A DNA stretch of 24,778 nt from JAGOSA01 sp039795715 (GCA_039795715.1 JBDKLD010000023.1:1-24778), one strand, 5' to 3'; shown: positions 13,535 to 22,909, numbered from the stretch's first letter. A program made the numbers and translations. The notes: generated by a model not told the origin, from the sequence alone.

Positions 13535-13541
13535 TTTATAT

Positions 13542-13961
13542 ATGAAAAACAGAAAGGGCACTGCTTTGAGAACTATTATTTTTATTATTGCGATTATTGT
13601 AATTGCGGTCTTTGCATATTTTCTCATCAAGACTACCAAGAAAGAACCTTTACCTGATCCAGCTATTCCACAGCTCCAAGCCGAAGCATTTGTCAAAGAA
13701 AAATGGGGCGACTGCTTGCCTCCAGCATGTACAAAACTCGAAGTCAGGACTCGCCAGACAACTACTGGCAACAATGTAGTCACCGCTATCTATTCCCAGA
13801 AAAGTACTTCTGTGGCCTCTATCAAAAAAGAAGGCATGGCAACATACTTAGGCGGTATTTGGACACTCGGCAAGCCATTTGAAACACAAGCCTGCTTGCC
13901 AAAACATGGTCATGCTGGGTATGGCAATACACCTTGCTCAACCAAGGCTTTGCCGTACTAG
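13542..13961 (+). CDS. Membrane-anchored extracytoplasmic protein of unknown function
   Basis: The 139-aa product starts MKNRKGTALR, with a basic N-terminus and a single hydrophobic helix (residues about 11-29, TIIFIIAIIVIAVFAYFLI). This is a signal anchor, so the rest lies outside the membrane. The outer part has four Cys (in GDCLPPACTK and in QACLPKH...TPCSTK), probably two disulfides, and a short beta-rich region (GMATYLGGIWTLGK). No family is recognised. The start is set by the extended -10 box 7 nt upstream. It converges with uvrC, and the two stop codons are 2 nt apart with no strong terminator between them. Confidence 0.7.
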   Translation: MKNRKGTALRTIIFIIAIIVIAVFAYFLIKTTKKEPLPDPAIPQLQAEAFVKEKWGDCLPPACTKLEVRTRQTTTGNNVVTAIYSQKSTSVASIKKEGMATYLGGIWTLGKPFETQACLPKHGHAGYGNTPCSTKALPY

Positions 13962-13963
13962 TA

Positions 13964-15244
13964 CTAGCCGAGCCAATTCTTGCTCCTCTTTTTTCTATGA
14001 AATTCTATTGCGAAGCGGTGCGCTTCTTGGTTGACGAGTAGAATAGTCTGCTTGTGCGGGAGGATAAGAGACTCTTTGCCGAGCAATCCGCGTGGTTTAT
14101 GTTTTTCATCTTTCACTACAGCAATAACGGGGATTGAGAGTCCAGCTTCTTTGAGTGCAATTTCAGCAACTTTTTTTTGTACTTTATTGCCATCGACGAC
14201 GATAGCTTTAGGCATTGACCAATCATCATGCTTGAGGCGACGCAAGATTACTTCGCGGAGCGCAGCAGGATCATTGGCGCCTTGTACTGTTTTGATATTA
14301 AATTTTCGGTACTCATTTTTTTGTAGTATGCCGTTCTCTGCTACAACCATGACACCGACCATGCTTGTGCCAGATATATGCGCAATATCGTAGGCTTCAA
14401 AACGCATGATGCTAGTACGACTACTGTCGCTAGTATTTTCCCAAACTCTATCATCACGCTTGAGCAATGAGACATCTTGGATATGATTGAGCGCAAAGAG
14501 TTTCTGCTTGGCGCTCTGCGCTTCTTCAAACTCTTCGTTCTTGGCATGAATGTTCATTTGCTTTTCTAGGGTGTCACGTAGTTCACTGAACTTACCGCCT
14601 AGAAAAAGTTTGATCCGGGCAATATTTTCTTTGTACTTTTTTTGTGCTTCTTCTGTACGGAGATCTGGAGCAAGACCAATCTGGCGATAGAAAACGTCAC
14701 GGTCTTTTTGGATTGAAGAAAAATCTCTGTAAGGGAAAATTTTGCGTAGGATTGCAAGACCTTCTTTGATGGCGGTGCCGGATGGGTACGGGCCAAAAAT
14801 TGCTTGCAATTTTTGGCCCCCTTGCCAATATTTTCCCCGTGGAGAATCAGAACTAAGCATTTTCCCTTTCCAATCAATATCGCGCTGACGTGCCAAAAAA
14901 ATCCTAGGAAAATCTTCTTTCGTTATCACCACACAGTTGTAGCTTTTATCGTCTTTTTCCCGAGAATTATATTTTGGCTTGTAATGACGGATGGCATTGG
15001 CTTCGATAATGAGCGCCTCGAGCGCATTTTGGCAAACTTCCCATGTTACCGTTTCCGCTTTGAAAACCATGTCGATAAGCCTCGGCCCACGGGTGGCGAT
15101 GAGGTCTGACGAAAAATAGCTCCGCACACGCTCGCGGAGTGATGTGGCTTTACCTATATAGAGTATTGCACCGCTTTCGTCGCGAAAAAAGTAGATGCCC
15201 GGCACGGACGGCAAGCCTAGTTTGTCGAATTCAACCCTTGTCAT
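13964..15244 (-). CDS. uvrC: UvrC excinuclease subunit, short form without HhH region and without the Fe-S cysteines
   Basis: The protein makes both incisions in nucleotide excision repair after UvrAB loading. The GIY-YIG nuclease (about 12-95) shows GIYFF, YIGKA, R38 and metal ligand E81. The UVR motif (about 228-255, NEEFEEAQSAKQKL) would contact UvrB. The RNase H-like 5' nuclease (about 278-420) shows AYDIAHISG (D286), IVVDGNKVQ (D351) and EAHRFAIEFHR (H409). At 426 aa it ends directly after this domain, so the usual C-terminal tandem helix-hairpin-helix is missing (typical UvrC is near 600 aa). The Cys cluster region after FPYRD, which in many UvrCs carries four Cys, has none (FPYRDFSSIQ, YRQIGLAPDL). 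The ATG at 15244 follows a candidate promoter. It diverges from the 190-aa gene, with overlapping -35 boxes. Confidence 0.93.
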   Translation of the reverse strand: MTRVEFDKLGLPSVPGIYFFRDESGAILYIGKATSLRERVRSYFSSDLIATRGPRLIDMVFKAETVTWEVCQNALEALIIEANAIRHYKPKYNSREKDDKSYNCVVITKEDFPRIFLARQRDIDWKGKMLSSDSPRGKYWQGGQKLQAIFGPYPSGTAIKEGLAILRKIFPYRDFSSIQKDRDVFYRQIGLAPDLRTEEAQKKYKENIARIKLFLGGKFSELRDTLEKQMNIHAKNEEFEEAQSAKQKLFALNHIQDVSLLKRDDRVWENTSDSSRTSIMRFEAYDIAHISGTSMVGVMVVAENGILQKNEYRKFNIKTVQGANDPAALREVILRRLKHDDWSMPKAIVVDGNKVQKKVAEIALKEAGLSIPVIAVVKDEKHKPRGLLGKESLILPHKQTILLVNQEAHRFAIEFHRKKRSKNWLG

Positions 15245-15260
15245 CTAACAATACTACGTA

Positions 15261-15288
15261 AAAATACAATATTGTGCAATATTGCCAA
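15261..15288 (-). promoter_or_regulatory. Candidate uvrC promoter with CAATATTG operator-like repeat
   Basis: On the minus strand -35 TTGGCA (complement of 15283-15288), a 16-bp spacer, and -10 TATTTT (complement of 15261-15266). The spacer is almost entirely two copies of the 8-bp palindrome CAATATTG (15267-15274 and 15277-15284) separated by 2 bp, a possible operator. The same 8-mer occurs elsewhere in the window (11683-11690), so chance is not excluded. Confidence 0.45.
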
Positions 15289-15310
15289 AAAAGGTCAAAT
15301 CTGCTAATCT
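15282..15310 (+). promoter_or_regulatory. Promoter of the 190-aa gene
   Basis: -35 TTGCCA (15282-15287), a 17-bp spacer ending in TGC, and -10 TAATCT (15305-15310). The -35 overlaps that of the divergent uvrC promoter, so one bound factor could affect both. Confidence 0.6.
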
Positions 15311-15336
15311 TGGATGAAATCTAAACCTTATACAAT

Positions 15337-15909
15337 ATGAAATACTACAGATATGTTGACCTTAGCAGGTTACAAAATCCCTACTTGGTACCAAAGCAAT
15401 CCCTTAAACAGCAAGCAGACCAAGGCATCACCGACAACGACCGATCCATGCTCAGCCTCTATATTCTCAGGTGCATAACTATGGGAGTTTGGTCGATTCG
15501 TTACAAAGAAGCACAGAAGATTTTCCAAAAGTATCAAGGGGATATCAATGGTGCTGATGCACGCATAAGACTTTTTACAAGAATTAATCTTGTGGAGCGT
15601 AGGGGAAGTAGACTTTACGCATGCGATTCTTTGCGAAAAACTGTTTTTACTACTCTGGACAAGATGATTAAAAATAAAAAAATCTATTCAGGGCGTATCA
15701 AACAATTTCTCATGCAAGAGGAGCTGGAAGATCGTGACGTTATACATATTTTTGAAGACATGTACTGTTGCCCACCCGAAGCAGAGGCAGCGTACCACAG
15801 GCTATGTCCACCCTGGAAGTCATTCAATAAAGATGAAGAAAAAAATCATTTATCGAACATTCTTTCACTTCTAAGAGAAACAAGGGTAATGATGTTTAAA
15901 GGCGCATAA
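15337..15909 (+). CDS. Hypothetical 190-aa protein
   Basis: The product (starts MKYYRYVDLS, ends MMFKGA) is soluble and mainly helical. A middle segment (ADARIRLFTRINLVERRGSRLYACD) resembles the recognition helix and wing of a winged helix, so a regulatory role is possible but weakly supported. Cys residues are scattered, with a CCPP in the last third. It diverges from uvrC with overlapping promoters, which makes a link to repair regulation conceivable; that is inference only. The ATG at 15337 lies about 19 nt after the predicted transcription start, and the stop codon lies in the terminator hairpin. Confidence 0.7.
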   Translation: MKYYRYVDLSRLQNPYLVPKQSLKQQADQGITDNDRSMLSLYILRCITMGVWSIRYKEAQKIFQKYQGDINGADARIRLFTRINLVERRGSRLYACDSLRKTVFTTLDKMIKNKKIYSGRIKQFLMQEELEDRDVIHIFEDMYCCPPEAEAAYHRLCPPWKSFNKDEEKNHLSNILSLLRETRVMMFKGA

Positions 15910-15925
15910 CACATGCGCCTTTTTT
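15901..15925 (+). terminator. Intrinsic terminator of the 190-aa gene
   Basis: GGCGCAT (15901-15907) pairs perfectly with ATGCGCC (15913-15919) around AACAC, followed by six T. The gene's stop codon lies in the arm and loop. Confidence 0.9.
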
Positions 15926-15929
15926 ATTT

Positions 15930-18900
15930 CTATTGAATCTTAATCTTCTTATTGATGACTCCCTGCTTGTTGGCAAAAGGATCTGACTTGTGAAGTGCAG
16001 TGTAGCTTTGATCATCATTCTTCTTGTCGACGGTCACATAATATTGACCTTTGGGAGCGATCGCGTAGTAACGACCATATTTGTCGAGTACGCGAGTAGA
16101 AAGTAGCGTGCCGAGTTTTGCATAGTATATTTTTACGACGCCATACGGTACAGGCTCCCCAGACGTAGAGACAATTCCAAACGAAGGCTTTTTAATAACG
16201 AATATTCGCAACACCAACAGAACAGCATAGAGCACTATTGCGCAAATCGTAAAAGTATTTTGCTGTAAGTAGAGCGCAAAGGCAGATGAAACGAGGCCAC
16301 CAAAAAAGAGAAGCGAGTAAAAGAATTTGAGAATTCTAGTTTGCATAAGATTTTGCCTGGTAAGTTTCTTCTCATGTTTTATGTACTCATTCCAATCAAA
16401 ATGTTCTTGATCGAGTGGAATATTTTTGGTAATAACTTCTCCCTCAGTTTTTATTTCAAAATAGTCACCGAAATATAAGTCTGCGTAAATCTCATCTCCA
16501 ACTTTGCCCGCGAGCTTGCGCGATGGGAAAAGGTAATTAGTTTTGTGTGCAACTATCCTATATATTCCAGGCACTACAAGAAAACCGTACCGGCCTTCGA
16601 GATCCGTAATTGCAGTAGATATTTCCTTGCCATTGGCATCAGACAACGTGACGTACACAGGATCGATTGGTTGCTTGGTGACAGAATCAAAAACTACTCC
16701 CCAATGTTTTATTTTCTTTTTGAAACCAAGCGCACCGAGTAAGAGCGTCCAAAGTCGAGATGGAATGAGTGCCAACTCCGAAATAGAAAGCGCTCCTCCA
16801 AACAAGCCTCCAATTAGTAGCAACATGCCAACAATAATGCCGACACCAGAAGTAGTTTTCGCCACATCCTCGACTTTGATAACCGGAATGCTAGGAAAAA
16901 TCTGAGGTTGTGAGTGAGGCTGTGTTGGTGATGAAGACGGCGCAGGTGTTGGTGTCGGCGGTGTAACAACTGGAACTACTATTGGATTTGGAGTAGTACA
17001 ACCTGGTAAAGATAGGTTAGTTGCACATGTAGGCGGAACAAGAATTGGGTCAGTTTCGTTGGTGTCGAGCGCATTTGCACACCCAGGATCAAGCGCATCG
17101 ATCAAGCTATCTCCATCATTATCGAGACCATCACTACATACCGGCAGTGAGTTATTTTGCTGTGGGCAACCAGACAAATTTTGATTGGTAGCACATGTCG
17201 GTGGCTGTTGATTCGGATAGTAATCGAGTGTAATCCAATCAGTAGCTGAGAGGCCGTGGTTATTGGTAGCAGTAACAGTAACAGTATTTGGCCCAGGGAA
17301 AAGAGCAAGCGCAGGAATAGACCACGTCGTCGTGCCAGTTGTTGGTGTCGTCGGTCCCCCATTTACTGTATACGTTACCGAGGTAATAGTATCAAGATCA
17401 GTAGCTGTACCTGAAACTGCGATTGTCGCAGTCGATGAAGTAAAAGCTGACGAACCCGACGGAGAAGTAATGGCGACTACAGGAGGGCCAAATGTACAAT
17501 TACTTTGTTGCTGATTGTTCACTGCATGAACATTATTACAAAATGGTATTGGACTACTTCCCATTCCAACAATATTTACACTATAGGTTACTTGGTTTGA
17601 ACGGAAGTTGCTCACGCCGACAGTATCTATCGCGCGGACAGTAAATGAAAATACTCCAGAATTTGTTGGTGTTCCTGAAATACCAGTTGCGTCAAACGAC
17701 AGCCCTGGTGGCAATGTCCCCGATATCAATTCGTACGAAACAGTACCTTGTGAATTTTGAGTTGGAAATGTTGCACTGTACCCTGTACCAGGAACACCGT
17801 TGGCAAGGCTAGCGGAAGTGAGAGCAACTGTATCGTAGTAAGTTACACGATTATTGTATCTATCTACCAAATAAAGTCTTTTATTGTCACCATCAAATAC
17901 CAGCCCATTTGGACCAACGAGAGTATCCCTAGCTGTGGAAGCACTGCTAGTAGTAAAGTAAGGTTGCCCGATTACAGCAACAGCACTCTCGCCGTTTACA
18001 ATTGTCTGTGTATCAAAAATGAGGACGCGGTTATTCTGTGGATCCGAAACAAAAAGTTGTTTTGTGGAATCATCGTAATCAATAAAACCATCGCCAGCAT
18101 TGGTCAGATCAAAAGTGCTCGCAGTTGTTCCACTCACACCTGGAGCGATAAGATTAACCGCCCCAAGTACATATGAAATACTCATATTGTCGGCAATCGG
18201 ATTGTTGGCAAAATCGTACACAACCACCCTATTACTATCCACGTCTGTGGCAAAAAGTATATTTCTCGTCGAATCAAAAGCCAGATCTTTTACAATGGCA
18301 ATTTCTGTTGGTGGTGTTCCACCATCGCCCAGTGTGTACACAGGCGACTCTCCATCAGTGAGACCATCAGCCAAATTGTACACAGAAATTTTTTCGGCAT
18401 TTGAAACAAAAAGTCTTTTGTTGACAGTATCGTATGCCATCGCGAGCGGGTCAGCACCTAAATCTAGCGTTGCGATTGAATTTTCTCCTTGGCTGATCAC
18501 GGCAACATCAAAAACATACATACCACTATCGCCCGTCAATCCAGATGCAGTTACAAATAAGTAATTGAGATCTGGGTCATACTCAATATTTGAAATAGAG
18601 AGGTCATAATCACTGAAAACACCATAATATATATTCGCATTTGTTGCCGCCATTCCAATAACTGCATCGGCAATATTGTCTGTTAGAATATTATTTGAAT
18701 TTAAATTGTACACTAGAATTCTGCCTGTCCCATAACCACCAGAATTATCCGAAATAAAAAGCCGATGATGTACAGAGTCGAGCGTAACTGCGCGAGGGTT
18801 ACTCAGGCCAACACCATTTATTGGCCCTCCGCTGTACACAGTATTTTGGGTATATAATGGTGAACTAAGTGATCCAAATGAATAAATATTTGATTGACCG

Positions 18901-20135
18901 ATAAGATCAGTTGCTGCAAGGTTATTGCTTATCGAAGTTAGATTGAAAATAGTTGTGCGTGGAATATTACCGTCGGCAACAAAAAGTCTTTTTGTACCAT
19001 CATCATACGCCAGGCCAGGAGTATCGAAAACAGTAGACGCAGTTGGCAAGTTGTACGGAATAGAAGAAGAAGTAAAATTGCTCTGCCCGAGGACATTGAT
19101 TGCAACTGGATAGTTAGAAATAGAGGTAATATTGAAAATCAAGATACGGTTAATCATACTTACAAACAAATATTTTCGAGTTGGGTCATATGCAAGATTA
19201 TTGTTATTTGAATTACCTACACAAGTAGTTTTTATTGTATATGTACAAAGTCCTGGTAAGTTTACTGTCAAAAGATCTGGTTGGCCTATTACATTCACAG
19301 CATCTTCGGCATTGGTTATGGTTGTAACATCATATACAAGCACTCGGCTATTATAAGTATCAGACACAAAGAGATGGTTACTAGCATCCATGGTCAATCC
19401 TCCCGGTGATGAAAGTGTCCCGGCATTCGTCAATCCTCCACCCAAATATTTGTCAGGGTCTTGCCCATTTACAATTGGCGCCGAAAGGTCAAAAACAAAA
19501 ACTTTATCTGTCTGGTTTGAAACATATAAAGTAGAATTGCTTTCGTCGTAATAAATAGGTCCAGGAGTTAGCACGTCAGATGGACTACTCACCGACAAAC
19601 TACTCGGCCCAAGAACATTTACCGCAGGTTCAAAATTGGTTATAGTCGCAGTATCATAAACCAAAACACGATTATTTACACCGTCAGATGCAAAAAGGCG
19701 ATCATTTATTGAATCGTACTTAACATCATAAATTATCCCCGTATGTGTAGAATCGACAACAGAAGGTGAATAGATAGCAAGGTAAAAATCAATATTTTTA
19801 TCTACAAGCACATTTGACGAATTGAGATTGTATACTTGTATTTGTTCACTGCCATTGTTGCCAACTGACCTGCCGATAAAAAGTCGGTGATGCACAGTAT
19901 CTATTGCATACCCACCTGGGAGATGGTCGCTATCAGCTTCGTAGGTAAAATCAGGTACGCCAGTATTTGTTGCGGTAAATTGTCCGAGCAACCCTGACGC
20001 ATCATATGCCCCGCCCGATCCGCGGATTTCTGTAGCATATAAAAATACTACTGATGTTACAGAGAGCAAAAAACCAAACAAGCTAATAATCCTTCCGTAT
20101 CGTAGTAGTCTAATTGGCGAGCGAGTAAATGCCAT
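15930..20135 (-). CDS. Giant surface protein: beta-propeller repeats, Ig-like domains, membrane helices, two carboxypeptidase-regulatory-like domains
   Basis: The 1401 residues start with a basic stretch and a membrane helix (about 13-30, IISLFGFLLSVTSVVFLY). Residues about 40-770 hold roughly a dozen NHL/YVTN-like units with motifs such as HHRLFIS, KRLFVSD, RVLVYD and VIGQ, expected to form one or two beta-propellers. A putative-Ig (He_PIG-like) domain follows (TLPPGLSFDATGISGTPT), then a second Ig-like domain (AITSPSGSSAF), a calcium-binding-like CSDGLDNDGDSLID segment, and a Pro/Thr/Ser linker. After a Gly-rich helix (IIVGMLLLIGGLFGGAL) come a carboxypeptidase-regulatory-like domain (GVVFDSVTKQPIDPVYVTLS), two helices, and a second such domain (GIVSTSGEPVPYGVVKI). 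The propeller part is probably exported and may bind surfaces or glycans. An extended -10 lies 7 nt before the ATG. It is downstream of uvrA on the same strand, 53 nt away. Confidence 0.85.
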   Translation of the reverse strand: MAFTRSPIRLLRYGRIISLFGFLLSVTSVVFLYATEIRGSGGAYDASGLLGQFTATNTGVPDFTYEADSDHLPGGYAIDTVHHRLFIGRSVGNNGSEQIQVYNLNSSNVLVDKNIDFYLAIYSPSVVDSTHTGIIYDVKYDSINDRLFASDGVNNRVLVYDTATITNFEPAVNVLGPSSLSVSSPSDVLTPGPIYYDESNSTLYVSNQTDKVFVFDLSAPIVNGQDPDKYLGGGLTNAGTLSSPGGLTMDASNHLFVSDTYNSRVLVYDVTTITNAEDAVNVIGQPDLLTVNLPGLCTYTIKTTCVGNSNNNNLAYDPTRKYLFVSMINRILIFNITSISNYPVAINVLGQSNFTSSSIPYNLPTASTVFDTPGLAYDDGTKRLFVADGNIPRTTIFNLTSISNNLAATDLIGQSNIYSFGSLSSPLYTQNTVYSGGPINGVGLSNPRAVTLDSVHHRLFISDNSGGYGTGRILVYNLNSNNILTDNIADAVIGMAATNANIYYGVFSDYDLSISNIEYDPDLNYLFVTASGLTGDSGMYVFDVAVISQGENSIATLDLGADPLAMAYDTVNKRLFVSNAEKISVYNLADGLTDGESPVYTLGDGGTPPTEIAIVKDLAFDSTRNILFATDVDSNRVVVYDFANNPIADNMSISYVLGAVNLIAPGVSGTTASTFDLTNAGDGFIDYDDSTKQLFVSDPQNNRVLIFDTQTIVNGESAVAVIGQPYFTTSSASTARDTLVGPNGLVFDGDNKRLYLVDRYNNRVTYYDTVALTSASLANGVPGTGYSATFPTQNSQGTVSYELISGTLPPGLSFDATGISGTPTNSGVFSFTVRAIDTVGVSNFRSNQVTYSVNIVGMGSSPIPFCNNVHAVNNQQQSNCTFGPPVVAITSPSGSSAFTSSTATIAVSGTATDLDTITSVTYTVNGGPTTPTTGTTTWSIPALALFPGPNTVTVTATNNHGLSATDWITLDYYPNQQPPTCATNQNLSGCPQQNNSLPVCSDGLDNDGDSLIDALDPGCANALDTNETDPILVPPTCATNLSLPGCTTPNPIVVPVVTPPTPTPAPSSSPTQPHSQPQIFPSIPVIKVEDVAKTTSGVGIIVGMLLLIGGLFGGALSISELALIPSRLWTLLLGALGFKKKIKHWGVVFDSVTKQPIDPVYVTLSDANGKEISTAITDLEGRYGFLVVPGIYRIVAHKTNYLFPSRKLAGKVGDEIYADLYFGDYFEIKTEGEVITKNIPLDQEHFDWNEYIKHEKKLTRQNLMQTRILKFFYSLLFFGGLVSSAFALYLQQNTFTICAIVLYAVLLVLRIFVIKKPSFGIVSTSGEPVPYGVVKIYYAKLGTLLSTRVLDKYGRYYAIAPKGQYYVTVDKKNDDQSYTALHKSDPFANKQGVINKKIKIQ

Positions 20136-20142
20136 TCTCCTA

Positions 20143-20151
20143 ATTGTAACA
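20143..20151 (-). promoter_or_regulatory. Extended -10 of the giant surface protein
   Basis: TGTTACAAT on the minus strand (TGT plus TACAAT) ends 7 nt before the ATG at 20135. AGGAG also occurs just before the ATG, but only 1 nt away, too close to act as a normal ribosome binding site. A leaderless start is therefore more likely. Confidence 0.5.
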
Positions 20152-20188
20152 GATAATGCCTTTATTTTCGCTGGGTTTTCCCCACTTT

Positions 20189-22894
20189 CTAGAGTATTTT
20201 CTTGAGGTATTTACCAGTGTAGCTTTTGGCACTATTTGCCACATCTTCAGGAGTGCCACGAGCAATGACTTTACCGCCACCCTCCCCTCCTTCTGGCCCA
20301 AAATCGAGTAAGTAATCGGCAGATTTGATGAGATCGAGATTGTGCTCGATGACTACTACAGTATTACCCTTTGCGACGAGGCGGTTGAGCACGACTATGA
20401 GATTTTTGACATCGTCATAGTGGAGTCCAACTGTTGGCTCGTCGAGGAGGTAAATAGTACGTTCGAGGTATGGGCGGTAGAGCTCTGAGGCGATTTTGAC
20501 GCGTTGGGCTTCACCGCCGGAAAGCGTCTTTGCTGACTGGCCGAGCTTGATGTAGCCAAGACCAACATCGTCGAGCGTCTTGAGCCGATCTGAAACTGCC
20601 GGAATATCTTTGAAAAAAATAAGCGCTTCTTCGACTGTCATTTCCAAAACTTCATAAATATTTTTACGCTTAAATTTTATCATCAGGGTTTCTTTGTCAA
20701 AACGTTTACCATTGCAAATATCGCAGGTCACGTAGACTGTCGGAAGGAAGTGCATTTCAACTGCGATTTCGCCATTGCCTTCGCAAGCTTCACATCGTCC
20801 GCCTTTGACATTGAAAGAGAAGCGATTGACCTTCCAGCCACGAAGGCGAGCTTCATCTGTCGACGCAAAGAGATCACGGATGTGAGTAAACGCACCAGTA
20901 TACGTCGCGAGGTTTGAACGTGGCGTGCGCCCGATCGGCGACTGGTCGATCATTATCGCGCGAGATAAATATTCATGTCCAGCAAAAGAAGCGCAATTGT
21001 AAATCTTGTTCGAGCGATACTTGCGTTCAAATTTGGCCTGCAGGTTTTTGTATAGAACTTCGTATAGGAACGAGCTTTTACCAGAACCCGAAACACCAGT
21101 AATCGCTACCATTTTACCGAGTGGCAATTCAAGGTTTTGATTTTTAATATTGAAAATATTTGCGCCGACGATTTTTATCGTACCTTTGTCCGATTCACGA
21201 CGATTCTCAGGAACTTCGATTTCCATTTCTTTTCGTAAGTACGCAAGCGTGCGCGAACCGGAAGTATTTTTCTTGGCATCAAGCAATTCATTGAGCCAGC
21301 CACTCACAATAACTTCTCCGCCATGCACACCAGCTTTCGGGCCAATATCAATAATGTAGTCGGAAGCGTAAATAGTATCTTCATCGTGTTCGACAACGAT
21401 AATGGTATTGCCGAGGTCGCGCAAACCTTCAAGTGTTTTTATCAAGCGTTCATTGTCGCGTTGGTGAAGACCGATTGTTGGTTCATCGAGTACGTACATT
21501 GCACCGACGAGTTTTGAACCGAGCTGAGACGCGAGGCGGATGCGCTGGGCTTCGCCACCAGAAAGCGTATTTGCTCGACGGTCTAGTGCGAGATAGTCGA
21601 GCCCGACATCGTAGAGAAAGATAAGGCGATCTTCGATTTCGCGCAGAACGGTTTTGGCAATTTCTTTTTCCTTTGCGGTGAGTTTGAGTGAAGCAAAAAA
21701 GTCGACTGCATCCATGACCGACATTGATGTCACGTCGACAACATTTTTGCGCTTGACAACATCACTACCAAGGAAAACATTGAGTGCTTCTTTCCGCAAA
21801 CGCGCACCACCACAATCGTCACATTTTTCTACACCTAGAAAATACTTTGTGCCAAGACCATTGCACGTCGCACAAGCGCCGTACGGAGAATTGAAAGAAA
21901 AGAGACGTGGTTCAATCTCAGGGAAAGAGAAGCCGTCGTTCGGGCAAGCGAACTTTGCTGACATCAGAAATTCTTCAACTTCGTTTTGCGTGATGACGCC
22001 ATCTTTTTTCTTGCTTGGTTTTTCATCTCCATTTTGCTCTTCGCCAAAAGAAATTCTGACCAGGCCTTCGGACTCAAGGATCGCACGCTCCACTGCTTCG
22101 GAGAGACGAATTTCTGTGTCGCGAGGATTGTCAGTAAATTCATGGAGTGCAATCTCATCGACGAGTATGTCGATGTTGTGTGCTTTATGCTTGTCGAGCT
22201 CGATGCGATCGCGAAGGTTTTGCAACGTACCGTCTATTCGCACACGAGCAAAACCTTTACCGAGCATGTCGTAGAGGAGCTGGTAGTACTCACCTTTTCT
22301 ACCACGCACGAGCGGAGAAAAAATACGCACGAGACGATCATCAAATTCTACACCCATGACTTTTTTCAGACCGCCTTTTGATTTGGTTTTAACCTCTTTA
22401 GTTTTTTCCGAAACCTTACCGAGCACAAAGTGACCAATTTCTTCGTTAGAGAGTTTTTTTATTTCTTCACCACAAATTGGGCAAAAAGGTCTGCCGACAC
22501 GAGCATAGAGAACACGCAGGTAATCGTATATTTCGGTAATTGTCGCTACTGTCGAACGTGGATTATTGGAGCGAGATTTTTGGTCTATCGAAATCGCTGG
22601 TGAAAGACCACTGATTTCATCGACATCAGGTTTGCTCATTTGTCGCAAAAACTGCCGAGCATACGAAGATAGTGACTCGACGTAACGACGTTGCCCTTCA
22701 GCAAAAATAGTATCAAAAGCCAGAGATGACTTTCCGGAACCAGACATGCCTGTAATAGCAATCATTTTATTTCTTGGCATTTCAACGCTAATGTTCTTGA
22801 GGTTGTGCGTTCGCGCTCCTTTGACAATGATTTTGCCAAATTCAAAGCTATTTTCTTTATTTTCTCTTGGGTTTTTCTTCATGTTTGTATGCAT
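20189..22894 (-). CDS. uvrA: UvrA, excinuclease ABC ATPase subunit
   Basis: UvrA recognises DNA damage as a dimer and loads UvrB. The 901 residues are near full length (family about 940) and contain both ABC modules. The first has Walker A GMSGSGKSS (about 49-57), FCPICGEEI (C138, C141), a zinc module with FACPNDGFSF and ACATCNGLG, the signature LSGGEAQRIRLASQLGS, and Walker B YVLDEPTIGLH. The second has GVSGSGKSSF, a zinc module with CEACEGNGEIAVEMHF and CDICNGKRF, LSGGEAQRVKIASEL, and LLDEPTVGLH. No key residue is missing. The ATG at 22894 follows an extended -10 promoter by about 50 nt; an in-frame ATG four codons later is a possible alternative. It is on the same strand as uvrC but separated from it by the giant surface protein and the 190-aa gene. 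Confidence 0.98.
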   Translation of the reverse strand: MHTNMKKNPRENKENSFEFGKIIVKGARTHNLKNISVEMPRNKMIAITGMSGSGKSSLAFDTIFAEGQRRYVESLSSYARQFLRQMSKPDVDEISGLSPAISIDQKSRSNNPRSTVATITEIYDYLRVLYARVGRPFCPICGEEIKKLSNEEIGHFVLGKVSEKTKEVKTKSKGGLKKVMGVEFDDRLVRIFSPLVRGRKGEYYQLLYDMLGKGFARVRIDGTLQNLRDRIELDKHKAHNIDILVDEIALHEFTDNPRDTEIRLSEAVERAILESEGLVRISFGEEQNGDEKPSKKKDGVITQNEVEEFLMSAKFACPNDGFSFPEIEPRLFSFNSPYGACATCNGLGTKYFLGVEKCDDCGGARLRKEALNVFLGSDVVKRKNVVDVTSMSVMDAVDFFASLKLTAKEKEIAKTVLREIEDRLIFLYDVGLDYLALDRRANTLSGGEAQRIRLASQLGSKLVGAMYVLDEPTIGLHQRDNERLIKTLEGLRDLGNTIIVVEHDEDTIYASDYIIDIGPKAGVHGGEVIVSGWLNELLDAKKNTSGSRTLAYLRKEMEIEVPENRRESDKGTIKIVGANIFNIKNQNLELPLGKMVAITGVSGSGKSSFLYEVLYKNLQAKFERKYRSNKIYNCASFAGHEYLSRAIMIDQSPIGRTPRSNLATYTGAFTHIRDLFASTDEARLRGWKVNRFSFNVKGGRCEACEGNGEIAVEMHFLPTVYVTCDICNGKRFDKETLMIKFKRKNIYEVLEMTVEEALIFFKDIPAVSDRLKTLDDVGLGYIKLGQSAKTLSGGEAQRVKIASELYRPYLERTIYLLDEPTVGLHYDDVKNLIVVLNRLVAKGNTVVVIEHNLDLIKSADYLLDFGPEGGEGGGKVIARGTPEDVANSAKSYTGKYLKKIL

Positions 22895-22909
22895 TTGAAG
22901 ACAGAAACC

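Noticed and set aside
13509..13541. Longer start for the 139-aa membrane protein
   Set aside because: The extended -10 box lies inside this extension, and the segment reads as non-coding; MKNRKG followed by a membrane helix is a normal start.
21654..22274. 206-codon frame antisense to uvrA
   Set aside because: uvrA is unambiguous on the other strand; the Ser/Arg-rich composition is a typical antisense shadow.
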